From contig NZ_SCHL01000001.1 of the NCBI RefSeq assembly GCF_004099695.1, forward strand, positions 248,001 to 312,000: a stretch of 64,000 nucleotides of DNA, given 5' to 3'. Under the pieces are notes generated by a model. It ran no database searches and was not told the DNA's origin. It worked only from the letters and a program-made list of their open reading frames with translations. The DNA comes from Methanosarcina sp. MSH10X1. Its GTDB lineage: Archaea > Halobacteriota > Methanosarcinia > Methanosarcinales > Methanosarcinaceae. Shown here piece after piece: positions 37,301 through 45,476 of the stretch. Positions within the stretch are counted from its first letter, which is position 1. The number at the start of each line of letters is the position of its first letter. A program made the translations under genes and the position numbers.

Positions 37301-38124
37301 TAAAAAAGGACGGTACATTAATAAATGTCTCAGTAACTCTCTCTCCAATCCTTAATTCATCCGGGAAACTCGTGGCTATCTCAGCTATTGCCAGAGATAT
37401 TACAGAACGCAAGAAGGCAGAGGAAGCCCTGGCAAAACTGGAAAAAATTCGCATAAAGGAAATCCATCACAGGATTAAGAATAATTTGCAGGTTATCTCA
37501 TCTCTGCTTGATCTTCAATCCGAAGCTTTCTCTCATCTTGAGGTTTGTAAGGTTCCGGAAGTCATCGAGGCTTTTACAGAAAGCCAGAACCGGGTGATTT
37601 CTATGGCTCTCATTCACGAAGAGCTGTATAAGGGAGATAAAATCGATACCCTTGACTTTGCAGCTTACCTTCGGAAGCTGACCGAAGACCTTTTCAGTTC
37701 ATACAACCTGGGAGATAAGGATATCAATTTCAAGCTTGACCTTGAGCAGGTAGATCTTGGAATGGATACCGCAATCCCTCTTGGAATTATTGTTAACGAG
37801 CTGGTTTCAAACGCTTTTAAGCATGCTTTTCCTGACCGCAGGGAAGGCGAGATCAAGATAAACCTGAGCAGAATTGAGCCCACAGTCGCTGGGAGAGAGA
37901 TTCCTGACCCGGATAAACACTGCATGGAAAAAGATAGCTTCCGGTACAAACTCGGAGTATCGGATAATGGAAAAGGTATCCCTGAAGGAATTAACCTCGT
38001 AAATACCGATTCTCTAGGGCTCCAGCTTGTAAGTCTCCTTGTCGAACAGATAGATGGCTGTGTTGGACTTAAAATTGATAACGGAACAGAATTCACCATA
38101 TGGTTTAACAATATGGAAACATAA
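34309..38124 (+). CDS. Multi-PAS sensor histidine kinase (eight PAS domains)
   Basis: A 1271-residue soluble kinase with eight consecutive PAS domains, each ending in an ITERK-type junction, a short coiled coil (LEKLVKERTAELENAY) before the seventh, then HisKA_2 (EIHHRIKNNLQVISSLLDLQ, His about 1054) and HATPase (NELVSNAFKHA, DNGKGIPE). PAS 3 and 5 are internal duplicates (RYRMLFTNMTEAF and HYRMLFTNMTEGF). PAS 1 matches that of the kinase at 39007; PAS 7 and 8 match those of the kinase at 41650. The start at 34309 (MRYDNIDKKFQESEKLYRML) aligns with the 39007 gene; a TTG at 34279 is less likely. Signals are unknown. Confidence 0.93.
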   Translation: MRYDNIDKKFQESEKLYRMLFDYSMDGIILTDPRDGGKILSANPAACRMLGWAEEELIGKGREVMFDLEDPALSSLLDERARSGSVRTQLTYRRKDGTTFPGEVSTAFFTDDNGEPRAVAIIRDITERKHAEQALSESEMRFRTMFEAHGAPMLLIEPGSGKIIDANDAAVRFYEYSREQLRAMHIDEINQLPPEEVTAERYKAVERGRNVFIFRHRLASNDIRWVEVYSSPVKIKGQPILFSIIHDITERKQAEEALRNSEERYRMLFTNMTEAFFLGEPIYDKDGKPCSYRFLEVNPAFELQTGLNRKQLLGKTIHEVVNKPNSLAIEEYGKITLTGKPTHFEIFSKELNRYLDGYIFSPENGKFAVIFRDITERKKLEEQIRQRAEELEIVMDVAPVAIWIGHDLQGHKITGNRMANEYYEAETGENVSADAAPMRRFFHNGKELTANELPMQQASLKNIRVHNMEVDVLLPSGECKTFLGSASPLHDTEGHVRGSVGAFTDITERKKAEEALRKSEEHYRMLFTNMTEGFLLAEIISDEDGKPHDYRYLEINPVYEYSTGLKKEQVLGKSILDIVPNVSPILIKKLGETAVSGEPTYFEIFSQIVGKYFDTYVFSPGKGMVAATFRDITKRKQAEEALRESEEKYRTIVETASEGIWTADHEARTTYANEKMAAMLGYTQEEMIGRPVCDFTSGEDKIIARRNMEKREKGIDESYEIKLIRKDGSPLWAFANGKALFDKKGKFTGSIALITDITARKEAEAKLKETLDNLEKLVKERTAELENAYNSLKESEKSLAEAQRMAHLGNWNWNIITDKIYWSDEAYRIFGLKPQESGINLGTFLNYVHPDDREYVNNAAKKALSRGSYSTDFRIILADGEERIIHAHGEVSFNEKKTPVWVRGTIQDITGQKKTEEKIRRLADIVESSNDAIITKSLEGIITSWNKGAEQVYGYSADEILGKNISILEPASLRGEIERLTQKIIDNKDIKHYDTLRLKKDGTLINVSVTLSPILNSSGKLVAISAIARDITERKKAEEALAKLEKIRIKEIHHRIKNNLQVISSLLDLQSEAFSHLEVCKVPEVIEAFTESQNRVISMALIHEELYKGDKIDTLDFAAYLRKLTEDLFSSYNLGDKDINFKLDLEQVDLGMDTAIPLGIIVNELVSNAFKHAFPDRREGEIKINLSRIEPTVAGREIPDPDKHCMEKDSFRYKLGVSDNGKGIPEGINLVNTDSLGLQLVSLLVEQIDGCVGLKIDNGTEFTIWFNNMET

Positions 38125-38401
38125 GCCACTTTCTTTTTTTGTAGCGCCTGTGCATTCTATGCTATGGCTCCATTGGAAATAAAATCTGACGAACTAAAGA
38201 AGGATCCGGGGATCTGTAAACCGGAGTGCAGGAGTGAACTGGGCAGCCCTTTTGAACTGAAGGCATCGGGATAGTTCAGATCCTGAACCCAAAATACAGA
38301 GCATATAATAGATTGTTAGAAGCGGATTACAGGCTCATGCTTTACAGCCTTTGCAAGTTCCAGAAAAAGAGTTCCTCAAAATAAAAAATTAAAGTTTCAG
38401 C

Positions 38402-38510
38402 AAACAAAAAGAGGATATTCAAAAAGAGAATATTCAAAAGGATAATACTCAAAAAGAGGGTATTCAAAAAGAGGGTATTCAAAAAGATAATAGTCAAAAA
38501 GATAATATTA
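38402..38510. repeat. 16-bp tandem repeat, about seven imperfect copies
   Basis: Unit AAAAAGAGGGTATTCA with small changes repeats across the spacer just before element A copy 3. Unrelated in sequence to the minisatellites at 25813, 31992 and 41284. Confidence 0.85.
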
Positions 38511-38517
38511 TTTTGTT

Positions 38518-38715
38518 AAAAATCAGTTTAGAAGTAGATGGTAGAGTCTGAGTCCCTATTCTCAGGTCTCTACCTGCGATCCAACCCAAAGATTAAGAGG
38601 AAACCCTATTACTCTTAATCTATACCTTTATAATGACCCGGTTATATATATCATAACCGATAAGAAACATTGTTTCTGAGTTGAAACTTCATTATAATTG
38701 AAAAATTATATTATA
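38518..38715 (-). ncRNA. Repeated structured element A, copy 3
   Basis: It matches copies at 25232 and 31509. The first stem is GGTAGAG/CTCTACC, compensating for GGTAGGG/CCCTACC in copy 2. The second stem GATTAAGAG/CTCTTAATC is identical. It lies about 290 bp upstream of the kinase at 39007. The rest of the 38125-39006 gap is AT-rich without genes. Confidence 0.55.
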
Positions 38716-39006
38716 TCAAAAATTCCAATTTCATTAAATTACAAATTTATAAAAAGGTTGTATGATATGTTATTACAAATAATTCTTTGATGAGGGCTGC
38801 CCGGATATACAAATATGTAAGAAGCTCTCTCTACCAAATACAGAAAAAAATTTGTTATTTTTATTTTATAAATTTTTAGTTATAGAAATGAAATTATAAA
38901 ACGTTTCCATGAAAAAGTTTTAAATGTTTTAACTCACAGAGTAGAATAGAGTAAATCCTGAAAGAAAATTTTAGCCTCTTGTTTTGTATTCATGATGAGA
39001 TAAATT

Positions 39007-40929
39007 ATGAAAAAAGATAGCATAGATAAAAAATTGCTGGAGAGCGAAAAACTGTATCGCATGCTATTCGACCATAGCATGGATGGTATTATGCTGACTG
39101 ACCCGAGAGAGGGTGGAAAAATCCTGTCGGCTAATCCAGCAGTTTGTCATATGCTTGGGTGGACGGAAGAAGAACTTATCGGCAAAGGGTGGAGGGACAT
39201 AATATTTGACCCGGAAGACCCTGCATTATCTACCCTGCTGGATGAACGTGCACGCTCCGGATCAGCAAAAGCCGAGATTACTTACAGGCGCAGGGATGGA
39301 ACCACTTTTCCCGGGGAAGTAAGCACTGCCATCTTCTTCGATACCAATGGAGAGCCGCGGGTAGTTGCTATTACTCGAGACGTCACTGAGCGTAAACAGG
39401 CTGAAGCAGCACTCTGTGAAAGCGAATCACGTCGTAAGGTTGCTGAAGCCAGGGAAGCTGAAAGAAAGCGGCTTTTTGACGTGCTGGATAAGCTGCCAGC
39501 AATGATATCCCTGTTAACACCTGACCATCACGTTACCTTCACCAATCGCAGCTATCGTGAGAAGTTCGGCGAGCCCGGGGGCAGGCACTGTTATGAGTAT
39601 TGTTTTGGGAACACCGGACCGTGTGAGTTCTGTGAGGCATATAAAGTACTTGAAACCGGTCAACCCCATAACTGGGAAGTCACCACCCCGGACGGAAGCG
39701 TGATTGATGTTTATAACATCCCGTTTACCGATATTGATGGTTCCCCTATGATCCTCGAGATGAACGTTGACGTTACCAGGCGTAAAAAAGCCGAAGAAAT
39801 CCTTAAAAAAGCGCATAACAATTTAGAAGAAAAAGTTAAACAGCGTACAGAAGAACTTGAGAAGGCTTATTATTCTTTGAAAGAAAGTGAAAGAGGGCTT
39901 GCTGAAGCTCAAAAAATGGCTCATATTGGAAGCTGGGAGTTGGATCTTGTAACCGGCACACTGGATTGCTCTGATGAAATGTATCGGATTTTCGGACTTG
40001 ATCCTGAAAAATTCGGCGCAACCTATGATGCATTGTTGAGTCATATACATCCAGAAGACCGGGACTGTGTTAATAATGCTGTTATGGAAGCTTTAAGTGG
40101 AAAAGCCTACAGTATTGATTACAGGATCATCCTGGCAAATGGAGAGGAACGTATAATCCATGAGCAAGGAAAAGTTATTTTTGATGAGAAAAATATTCCT
40201 GTTCGAATGTTTGGAACAGCTCAGGATGTCACTGAGCGTAAAAGGACAGAAGAAACCCTGGAAAAAATTGAGGAGACTCGCATAAAAGAAATTCATCACA
40301 GGATCAAAAATAATCTGCAGGTTATCTCATCTTTGCTCAGTCTTGAAGCTGAGAAATTCACTGATTCAAAAATCCTTGAAACCTTTAAAGAAAGCCAGAA
40401 CCGTATAGCTTCGATGGCTCTTATTCACGAAGAGTTATATAAAGGGGATAAAATCGATACCCTTGAGTTTGGAGATTACCTTAGGAAATTGACTGCAGAT
40501 CTTTTCCTCTCGTATAACCTTAGAAACGAGAATATCAACCTCAGCCTGGATTTTGAGCAGGTTTATCTTGGCCTTGATACTGCAATCCCGCTAGGTATAA
40601 TAGTCAATGAACTGGTGTCGAACTCTTTGAAACATGCTTTCCCTGATGGGAACAAATGGGAGATCAGTATTAGTTTGAAGAAAATAAAAGAACTCACTAC
40701 AAATAAAGAGGACTCGAGGGAAGACTGTGAATGCAGCCGGGAAAGGGATTTCCAGTACACACTTACAATAGCAGACAACGGAAGGGGTATTCCGGAGGGG
40801 ATAGATTTCAGAAACACTGATTCTCTTGGCTTGCAGCTTGTAAATATTCTTGTTGAACAGATAGAAGGCTGTATAGAACTTGGAAGAAACCAGGGAACAG
40901 AATTTTGTATCTGGTTTAACAACATCTGA
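39007..40929 (+). CDS. PAS-domain sensor histidine kinase with Cys-rich PAS
   Basis: A 640-residue soluble kinase: PAS (5-135), PAS (145-270) containing five cysteines in CYEYCFGNTGPCEFCEA, coiled coil (270-310), PAS (305-420), HisKA_2 (EIHHRIKNNLQVISSLLSLE, His about 431) and HATPase (NELVSNSLKHA, DNGRGIPE). The Cys cluster could hold an iron-sulfur centre, haem, or act as a thiol redox sensor; this is inference. PAS 1 is nearly identical to that of the 34309 kinase, evidence of recent duplication. ATG 39007 has weak ribosome-site context. Preceded by element A copy 3. Confidence 0.92.
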   Translation: MKKDSIDKKLLESEKLYRMLFDHSMDGIMLTDPREGGKILSANPAVCHMLGWTEEELIGKGWRDIIFDPEDPALSTLLDERARSGSAKAEITYRRRDGTTFPGEVSTAIFFDTNGEPRVVAITRDVTERKQAEAALCESESRRKVAEAREAERKRLFDVLDKLPAMISLLTPDHHVTFTNRSYREKFGEPGGRHCYEYCFGNTGPCEFCEAYKVLETGQPHNWEVTTPDGSVIDVYNIPFTDIDGSPMILEMNVDVTRRKKAEEILKKAHNNLEEKVKQRTEELEKAYYSLKESERGLAEAQKMAHIGSWELDLVTGTLDCSDEMYRIFGLDPEKFGATYDALLSHIHPEDRDCVNNAVMEALSGKAYSIDYRIILANGEERIIHEQGKVIFDEKNIPVRMFGTAQDVTERKRTEETLEKIEETRIKEIHHRIKNNLQVISSLLSLEAEKFTDSKILETFKESQNRIASMALIHEELYKGDKIDTLEFGDYLRKLTADLFLSYNLRNENINLSLDFEQVYLGLDTAIPLGIIVNELVSNSLKHAFPDGNKWEISISLKKIKELTTNKEDSREDCECSRERDFQYTLTIADNGRGIPEGIDFRNTDSLGLQLVNILVEQIEGCIELGRNQGTEFCIWFNNI

Positions 40930-41130
40930 AATGAACTCGAGAAATAAGCCAGTAGAATCAACAGGTGTTATATTTACGCCAGGAAGAATCATCACCCGAG
41001 AAGAGTAAATCAGCAAGATAAATAAAGGTCTACACTACCATTGCTCCCGTTGAAATTTTTCGTCTGGAAACATTTTTTGATTGAATACAATTTTTAGTAT
41101 CATTAATTTAAAATAGATTATAATATTACT

Positions 41131-41290
41131 ATGTTTCGTAGTTGGGGGACAAACGGGGTATCATCTCTCAAACGAAGAATCGCCCGGAGGTTGCTGGCCC
41201 TTCTTCGAATTAATATGTTTGGGAAAGCATAAATTCGAAGAAACTGTACCGGGGAACACAGTAAACGGATTCAGTGCCTCAGGATTCTTC
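41131..41290 (+). ncRNA. Element B, copy 3
   Basis: A clear nested fold: outer arms TTCTTCGAAT and ATTCGAAGAA enclose TATGTTT/AAGCATA, followed by ACTGT/ACAGT. The one non-Watson-Crick pair in the inner stem is T-G on the + strand, favouring a + strand RNA. It lies about 360 bp before the kinase at 41650. Confidence 0.5.
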
Positions 41291-41391
41291 TTAAACTTTA
41301 ATTTATCGTATTTCTTCTTAAACTCTAATTTGTCGTATTTCTTCTTAAACTCTAATTTGTCGTATTTCTTCTTAAACTCTAATTTGTCGTA
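41284..41391. repeat. 27-bp tandem repeat, four copies
   Basis: Four copies of a 27-bp unit containing CTTCTTAAACTCTAATTTG lie directly after element B copy 3; the first copy is slightly diverged, the other three identical. Confidence 0.92.
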
Positions 41392-41649
41392 TTCTCTAAT
41401 TTTTCTTAAACGTTTACTGCTTCTAAATTAAACCTGTTTATTGTTTAACTGACTATCAAATTGAAAATATCTTACAGGTTTTTGAACAGGATCCTGATCT
41501 GGAATGCAACGTTTAACTTTTTACCTGCAGGTCCGGGAAGTTGTCAGAGCAAATTAACTCTCAAATAATTATTAACATTCCCTTTATATGCTTTCAATTG
41601 TATAATTATTAAATGATAAAATTTCCCTTTGCGATTATCGGAGAAGGAT

Positions 41650-43764
41650 ATGAAAAATAATATTAGAGCCTCCGGTATTGACATTATTGGAAACATACCC
41701 TGGGGAACACATTTCTGTCAGTTTTATCAGACAAAAGAAGATTTGATAGGTATAGTTGTCCCCTATCTCAAAGCCGGACTGGAAAATAATGAATTTTGCA
41801 TGTGGATAGTCTCGCCGCTCCTTGAGATAGAAGAAGCAAAGGAAGCTCTGAAAAGAGATATTCCTGGGTTTGAGTTTTATCTGGAGAAAGGGCAAATCGA
41901 GATAGTTTTGTACGCTGACTGGTATGTAAAAGATTACGTTTCCGAATTGGAGGAATCCTTAGAAAAACGGGTTGAAAAACTCAATCAGAAGGCTGCGAGT
42001 AATTACGATGGCTTGAGGTTAAGCGGGGACTCTTTCTGGTCCGAGGCGCACCGGCAGGATATCGTCCAATATGAGGGAGAGGTGGATAGCCTCATTGGTA
42101 AACATCATATGATAGCTCTATGTACCTATTCATTTGATAAGTGCAGCACAGCAGGAATTGCTGAGATAGTTACCAACCATCAGTTTATTCTAGCCAGAAG
42201 GGAAAGGAAATGGGAGAGAATAGAAAACTTCGGGCGGAAAAGGGCTGAAGACGCAGAAACCAGATTGAGAGAAGCTTTTGAAAGCCTTGAGAGAAAAGTT
42301 AAAGAGCGTACAGCCGAGCTTGAGGAAGCTTATAATTCACAAATGGAAAACTCGAGAAGGCTTTCTGAAGCTCAAAAAATGGCTCATATCGGAAGCTGGG
42401 ACTGGAATCTCATAACCGACCGTATATACTGGTCTGATGAAGTATATCGAATTTTTGGGCTCACTCCTGATAAATATAGCCTGTCTCTTAGCAAGGTTCT
42501 GGACAATATACACCCTGACGACCGCAGTTTTGTTGGTAATGCAATTAAAAGAGCCTTAAATGGAGAGCCATATGATATTGAGTACAGAATAATCCCAGCT
42601 GATGGAAAAGAGCGTATAGTCCATGCACAGGGCGAGGTTAACTTTGATGAGAAAAATGCCCCTGTCCGAATGAAAGGAACAGTCCAGGATATAACCGAAC
42701 GTAAGAAAACCGAAGCTAAAATTCAGATGCTTGCAAATGTTGTGGAGTCATCTGATGATGCCATTATAACCGAATCTCTCGATTACATTATTACAAGCTG
42801 GAATAAAGGAGCAGAACAGGTTTACGGCTATTCGGCAGAAGAGATTCTCGGAAATGATATCTCCATTCTGGCTCCGCATGATTTGAAAAATGAGACAAGA
42901 AAATTGGTTGAACAGGTTAAGCAGGGAGAAAAGATCCAGCAATATGAGACTTTACGATTGGGAAAAGATGGTAGAAGAATCAACGTTTCAATAACTATTT
43001 CTCCAGTTCTCGATGTTCATGGAGAGCTTACTGCCATTTCACTTATTTACAGGGACATAACCGAAAAAAAAGAGGCAGGGGAAGCCCTGGCAAAACTGGA
43101 GAAAATCCGCATAAAAGAAATTCACCACAGGATAAAAAACAATCTTCAGGTTATTTCCTCTCTTCTAAGCCTCCAGGCGGAAAAGTTCAGCGATGCAAAA
43201 ACCCTTGAAGCCTTCAGGGAAAGCCAGAACCGCGTAACTTCAATGGCTCTGATTCATGAAGAACTCTACAGAGGGAACAGGGTAGACAAACTTGATTTCT
43301 CGGATTACCTTCAAAAATTAGCCGAAGATCTCTTCTCATCATATAATCTAAGGGACAGTGGTATCAGCTTGAAAGTTGACCTTGAGCAAGTTTATCTGGA
43401 TATGGATACTGCAATTCCTCTTGGAATCATTGTAAATGAGCTGGTCTCAAATTCTTTCAAGCATGCTTTCTCAAATGAAAGGGAAGGGGAGATATGCATA
43501 GCCCTGAAAAAAGCGGAGAATTTCACTGTGCATGAGGAAAGTTCCGGGGTAGAGCCGGGATGCAGAGGGGAGAGCGACCTGCAATATATACTCAGAGTGA
43601 CTGACAACGGAAAAGGTATCCCGGAAGATATAGATTTTCGAACTGCCGACTCCCTCGGGTTCCAGCTCATAAATCTTCTTGTCGAACAGGTAGACGGCTG
43701 CATCGAACCAGGAAAAGACCGGGGAACGGAATTTACAATACGGTTTAGCAATACGGGAAAATGA
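41650..43764 (+). CDS. MEDS-PAS-PAS sensor histidine kinase
   Basis: A 704-residue soluble kinase: MEDS domain (1-190; NIPWGTHFCQFYQTKEDL), coiled coil (about 200-245; VKERTAELEEAY), two PAS domains (245-360 and 360-480) near-identical to the last two of the kinase at 34309, HisKA_2 (EIHHRIKNNLQVISSLLSLQ, His about 493) and HATPase (NELVSNSFKHA, DNGKGIPE). The ATG at 41650 follows GGAGAAGGAT; a TTG at 41629 is less likely. It is a mosaic of the 26205 N-terminus and the 34309 C-terminus, showing recombination among neighbours. Last gene of the cluster. Confidence 0.93.
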   Translation: MKNNIRASGIDIIGNIPWGTHFCQFYQTKEDLIGIVVPYLKAGLENNEFCMWIVSPLLEIEEAKEALKRDIPGFEFYLEKGQIEIVLYADWYVKDYVSELEESLEKRVEKLNQKAASNYDGLRLSGDSFWSEAHRQDIVQYEGEVDSLIGKHHMIALCTYSFDKCSTAGIAEIVTNHQFILARRERKWERIENFGRKRAEDAETRLREAFESLERKVKERTAELEEAYNSQMENSRRLSEAQKMAHIGSWDWNLITDRIYWSDEVYRIFGLTPDKYSLSLSKVLDNIHPDDRSFVGNAIKRALNGEPYDIEYRIIPADGKERIVHAQGEVNFDEKNAPVRMKGTVQDITERKKTEAKIQMLANVVESSDDAIITESLDYIITSWNKGAEQVYGYSAEEILGNDISILAPHDLKNETRKLVEQVKQGEKIQQYETLRLGKDGRRINVSITISPVLDVHGELTAISLIYRDITEKKEAGEALAKLEKIRIKEIHHRIKNNLQVISSLLSLQAEKFSDAKTLEAFRESQNRVTSMALIHEELYRGNRVDKLDFSDYLQKLAEDLFSSYNLRDSGISLKVDLEQVYLDMDTAIPLGIIVNELVSNSFKHAFSNEREGEICIALKKAENFTVHEESSGVEPGCRGESDLQYILRVTDNGKGIPEDIDFRTADSLGFQLINLLVEQVDGCIEPGKDRGTEFTIRFSNTGK

Positions 43765-43949
43765 GCCAATCAAACAGGTTAACCGGATACATCCAGACCG
43801 AAAACTCAGGTATTATGAGCAAGTAGAATAAGTAAATAAAAAACACTGTAAAAAACCCTGTGCCGGTTTTGAAATTTTTAACCTTAAAATATTATTTGTT
43901 TGAAAACAATTTTTGATATAAATAATTTAAAATAATTTAGGTTATTAGT

Positions 43950-44131
43950 ATATTCTGGAGTTGGGAAGTCGGAGTAGAAGGGGTAATTAGACTCTACCAC
44001 ACAGAAAATCGCCTGGAAGCACCATCCTTCTTCGAGCCGGTATGCTTGGGGAAGCATAACTTCGAAGAGACTGTATTGGGGGATACAGTAAACGGATAAG
44101 TGCCTCCGGGCCTCTTCCTGTGCGTTTTTTA
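43950..44131 (+). ncRNA. Element B, copy 4
   Basis: It opens with CTGGAGTTGGGAAGTC as in copy 1 and has the clearest stems: TCTTCGA/TCGAAGA enclosing TATGCTT/AAGCATA, then ACTGTAT/ATACAGT with a G-rich loop, then CGGATAAGTGCCTCCGG. It lies after the last kinase, without a kinase following, so it is not strictly a kinase leader. Confidence 0.45.
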
Positions 44132-44140
44132 AATCTCTTT

Positions 44141-44171
44141 TTATGTTATTGACCTGTAGCCAATAACATAA
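44141..44171. terminator. Hairpin between convergent genes
   Basis: Perfect 11-bp arms TTATGTTATTG and CAATAACATAA with a 9-nt loop, between element B copy 4 and the convergent xthA gene. Probably a bidirectional transcription stop. Confidence 0.5.
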
Positions 44172-44337
44172 GGGGGAATTCTTCCGCCCGAATTTAACCT
44201 CTGGAAGATGAGACCTTTTTCGTTTCACTCAAAGGATGACCTATGGGCAAAAAATGTTATTTTTTTAAGTAGTCCGTGGACTTAACGAGCTCTTCACATT
44301 AAAAAAGAGAATGCTAAAATAAAGGTAAAATTTAAGC

Positions 44338-45114
44338 TTAGAATTCAAGTTCAAGCGCTACAGGGCAGTGATCCGAGCCTGTGATTTCAGGATAGATAGT
44401 AGAAGATTTAACATTGTCCCGCAGATTCTCACTGATGAAGAAATAATCCAGGCGCCAGCCGACATTCCTTTTGCGTGCGCCGGTCCTCATTGACCACCAG
44501 GAATAGTTTCCTCCCTCAGGATTGAACATGCGGAAGGTGTCAATATAACCGGCTGCAAGGAAGTTATCCATCCAGGCTCGCTCTTCAGGGAGGAAACCGG
44601 AGATCATTTCATTTTGCTTTGGGCGGGCAAGGTCTATTTCTTTATGGGCGGTATTTACGTCCCCGCATATGACAAGCTTTCTACCGTCTGCCAGGAGGGC
44701 GTTTGCATGATCTAAAAAGGCATCATAAAAATCCATTTTGTATTCCAGACGCTCCTGGGAGGCTTTGCCGTTAGGGAAATAGATGTTCATTAAAGTGAAA
44801 TCCTCATAATCAGCCCGCAGGAAGCGTCCTTCCCGGTCAAATTTTTCTATCCCCATGCCGGTTTCGAGATTCAGGGGCTTTTTCTTTGAGAAGATTCCGA
44901 CTCCGCTGTAGCCGCTCTGTTCTGCTGAAACAAAGTAGTTATAGTAACCTGGCATGTTCTTGGCTTCTCTGGGGAGCTTATCAGGAGAAACTTTAGTTTC
45001 CTGAATGCAAACAATATCAAATTTCTGTTCCAGCAAAAGCTCAAGAAAACCTTTCTTTATTGCAGCCCTGAGGCCGTTTACATTCCAGGAGACGAGGTTA
45101 TAGTGGCCAGACAT
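44338..45114 (-). CDS. xthA: Exodeoxyribonuclease III / AP endonuclease
   Basis: A 258-residue enzyme of the ExoIII/APE1 family that cuts DNA at abasic sites in base-excision repair. Motifs: SWNVNGLRA, IQETKV (metal Glu), YSGVGIFSKK, YFPNG, CGDVNTAH (Asp/Asn), a WRLDYFF segment and the catalytic SDHCP. Length is normal. Start ATG 45114 is the first possible and leads straight into the domain. It is convergent with the kinase cluster and unrelated in function. Confidence 0.95.
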   Translation of the reverse strand: MSGHYNLVSWNVNGLRAAIKKGFLELLLEQKFDIVCIQETKVSPDKLPREAKNMPGYYNYFVSAEQSGYSGVGIFSKKKPLNLETGMGIEKFDREGRFLRADYEDFTLMNIYFPNGKASQERLEYKMDFYDAFLDHANALLADGRKLVICGDVNTAHKEIDLARPKQNEMISGFLPEERAWMDNFLAAGYIDTFRMFNPEGGNYSWWSMRTGARKRNVGWRLDYFFISENLRDNVKSSTIYPEITGSDHCPVALELEF

Positions 45115-45476
45115 TTTTTCCTATCCCTAAGCGTGTTTCAGAATTTGAGTTATGTTATAAGAAGATTAAGAGCAGCATGCAGTAAATTAAACCAAAATCC
45201 ACTGAAATTAAATCGAAGTTAAATTAAGCCGGAATTAAATCGGATCGAACTGAAATCAGATCGAATTAAAATGAAAATAATTCAAAGTCTTAGTAAATAA
45301 ATGCTCCTTATTTATCCAGCAAATCCTGCCTGTGGTCAAAACGCGAACAAAATGAAAAAATAAAATAATACTTCAGATCATTATTGAGAAAAACTGTTAA
45401 GAAAAAAATCTGACCTTCTATCAGCAACAGACCATCGGCAACAGAAAAGGTTTAAGCCAGGACAGCAGGGAAACTT
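45115..45476. other. Gene-free divergent region
   Basis: AT-rich region with imperfect repeats of AAATTAAA/AAATCGAA type. No gene or strong regulatory structure seen. Confidence 0.4.

Noticed and set aside
44338-45114. Extending the kinase cluster's function to xthA
   Set aside because: xthA is convergent, separated by a hairpin and a housekeeping repair gene; no functional link.
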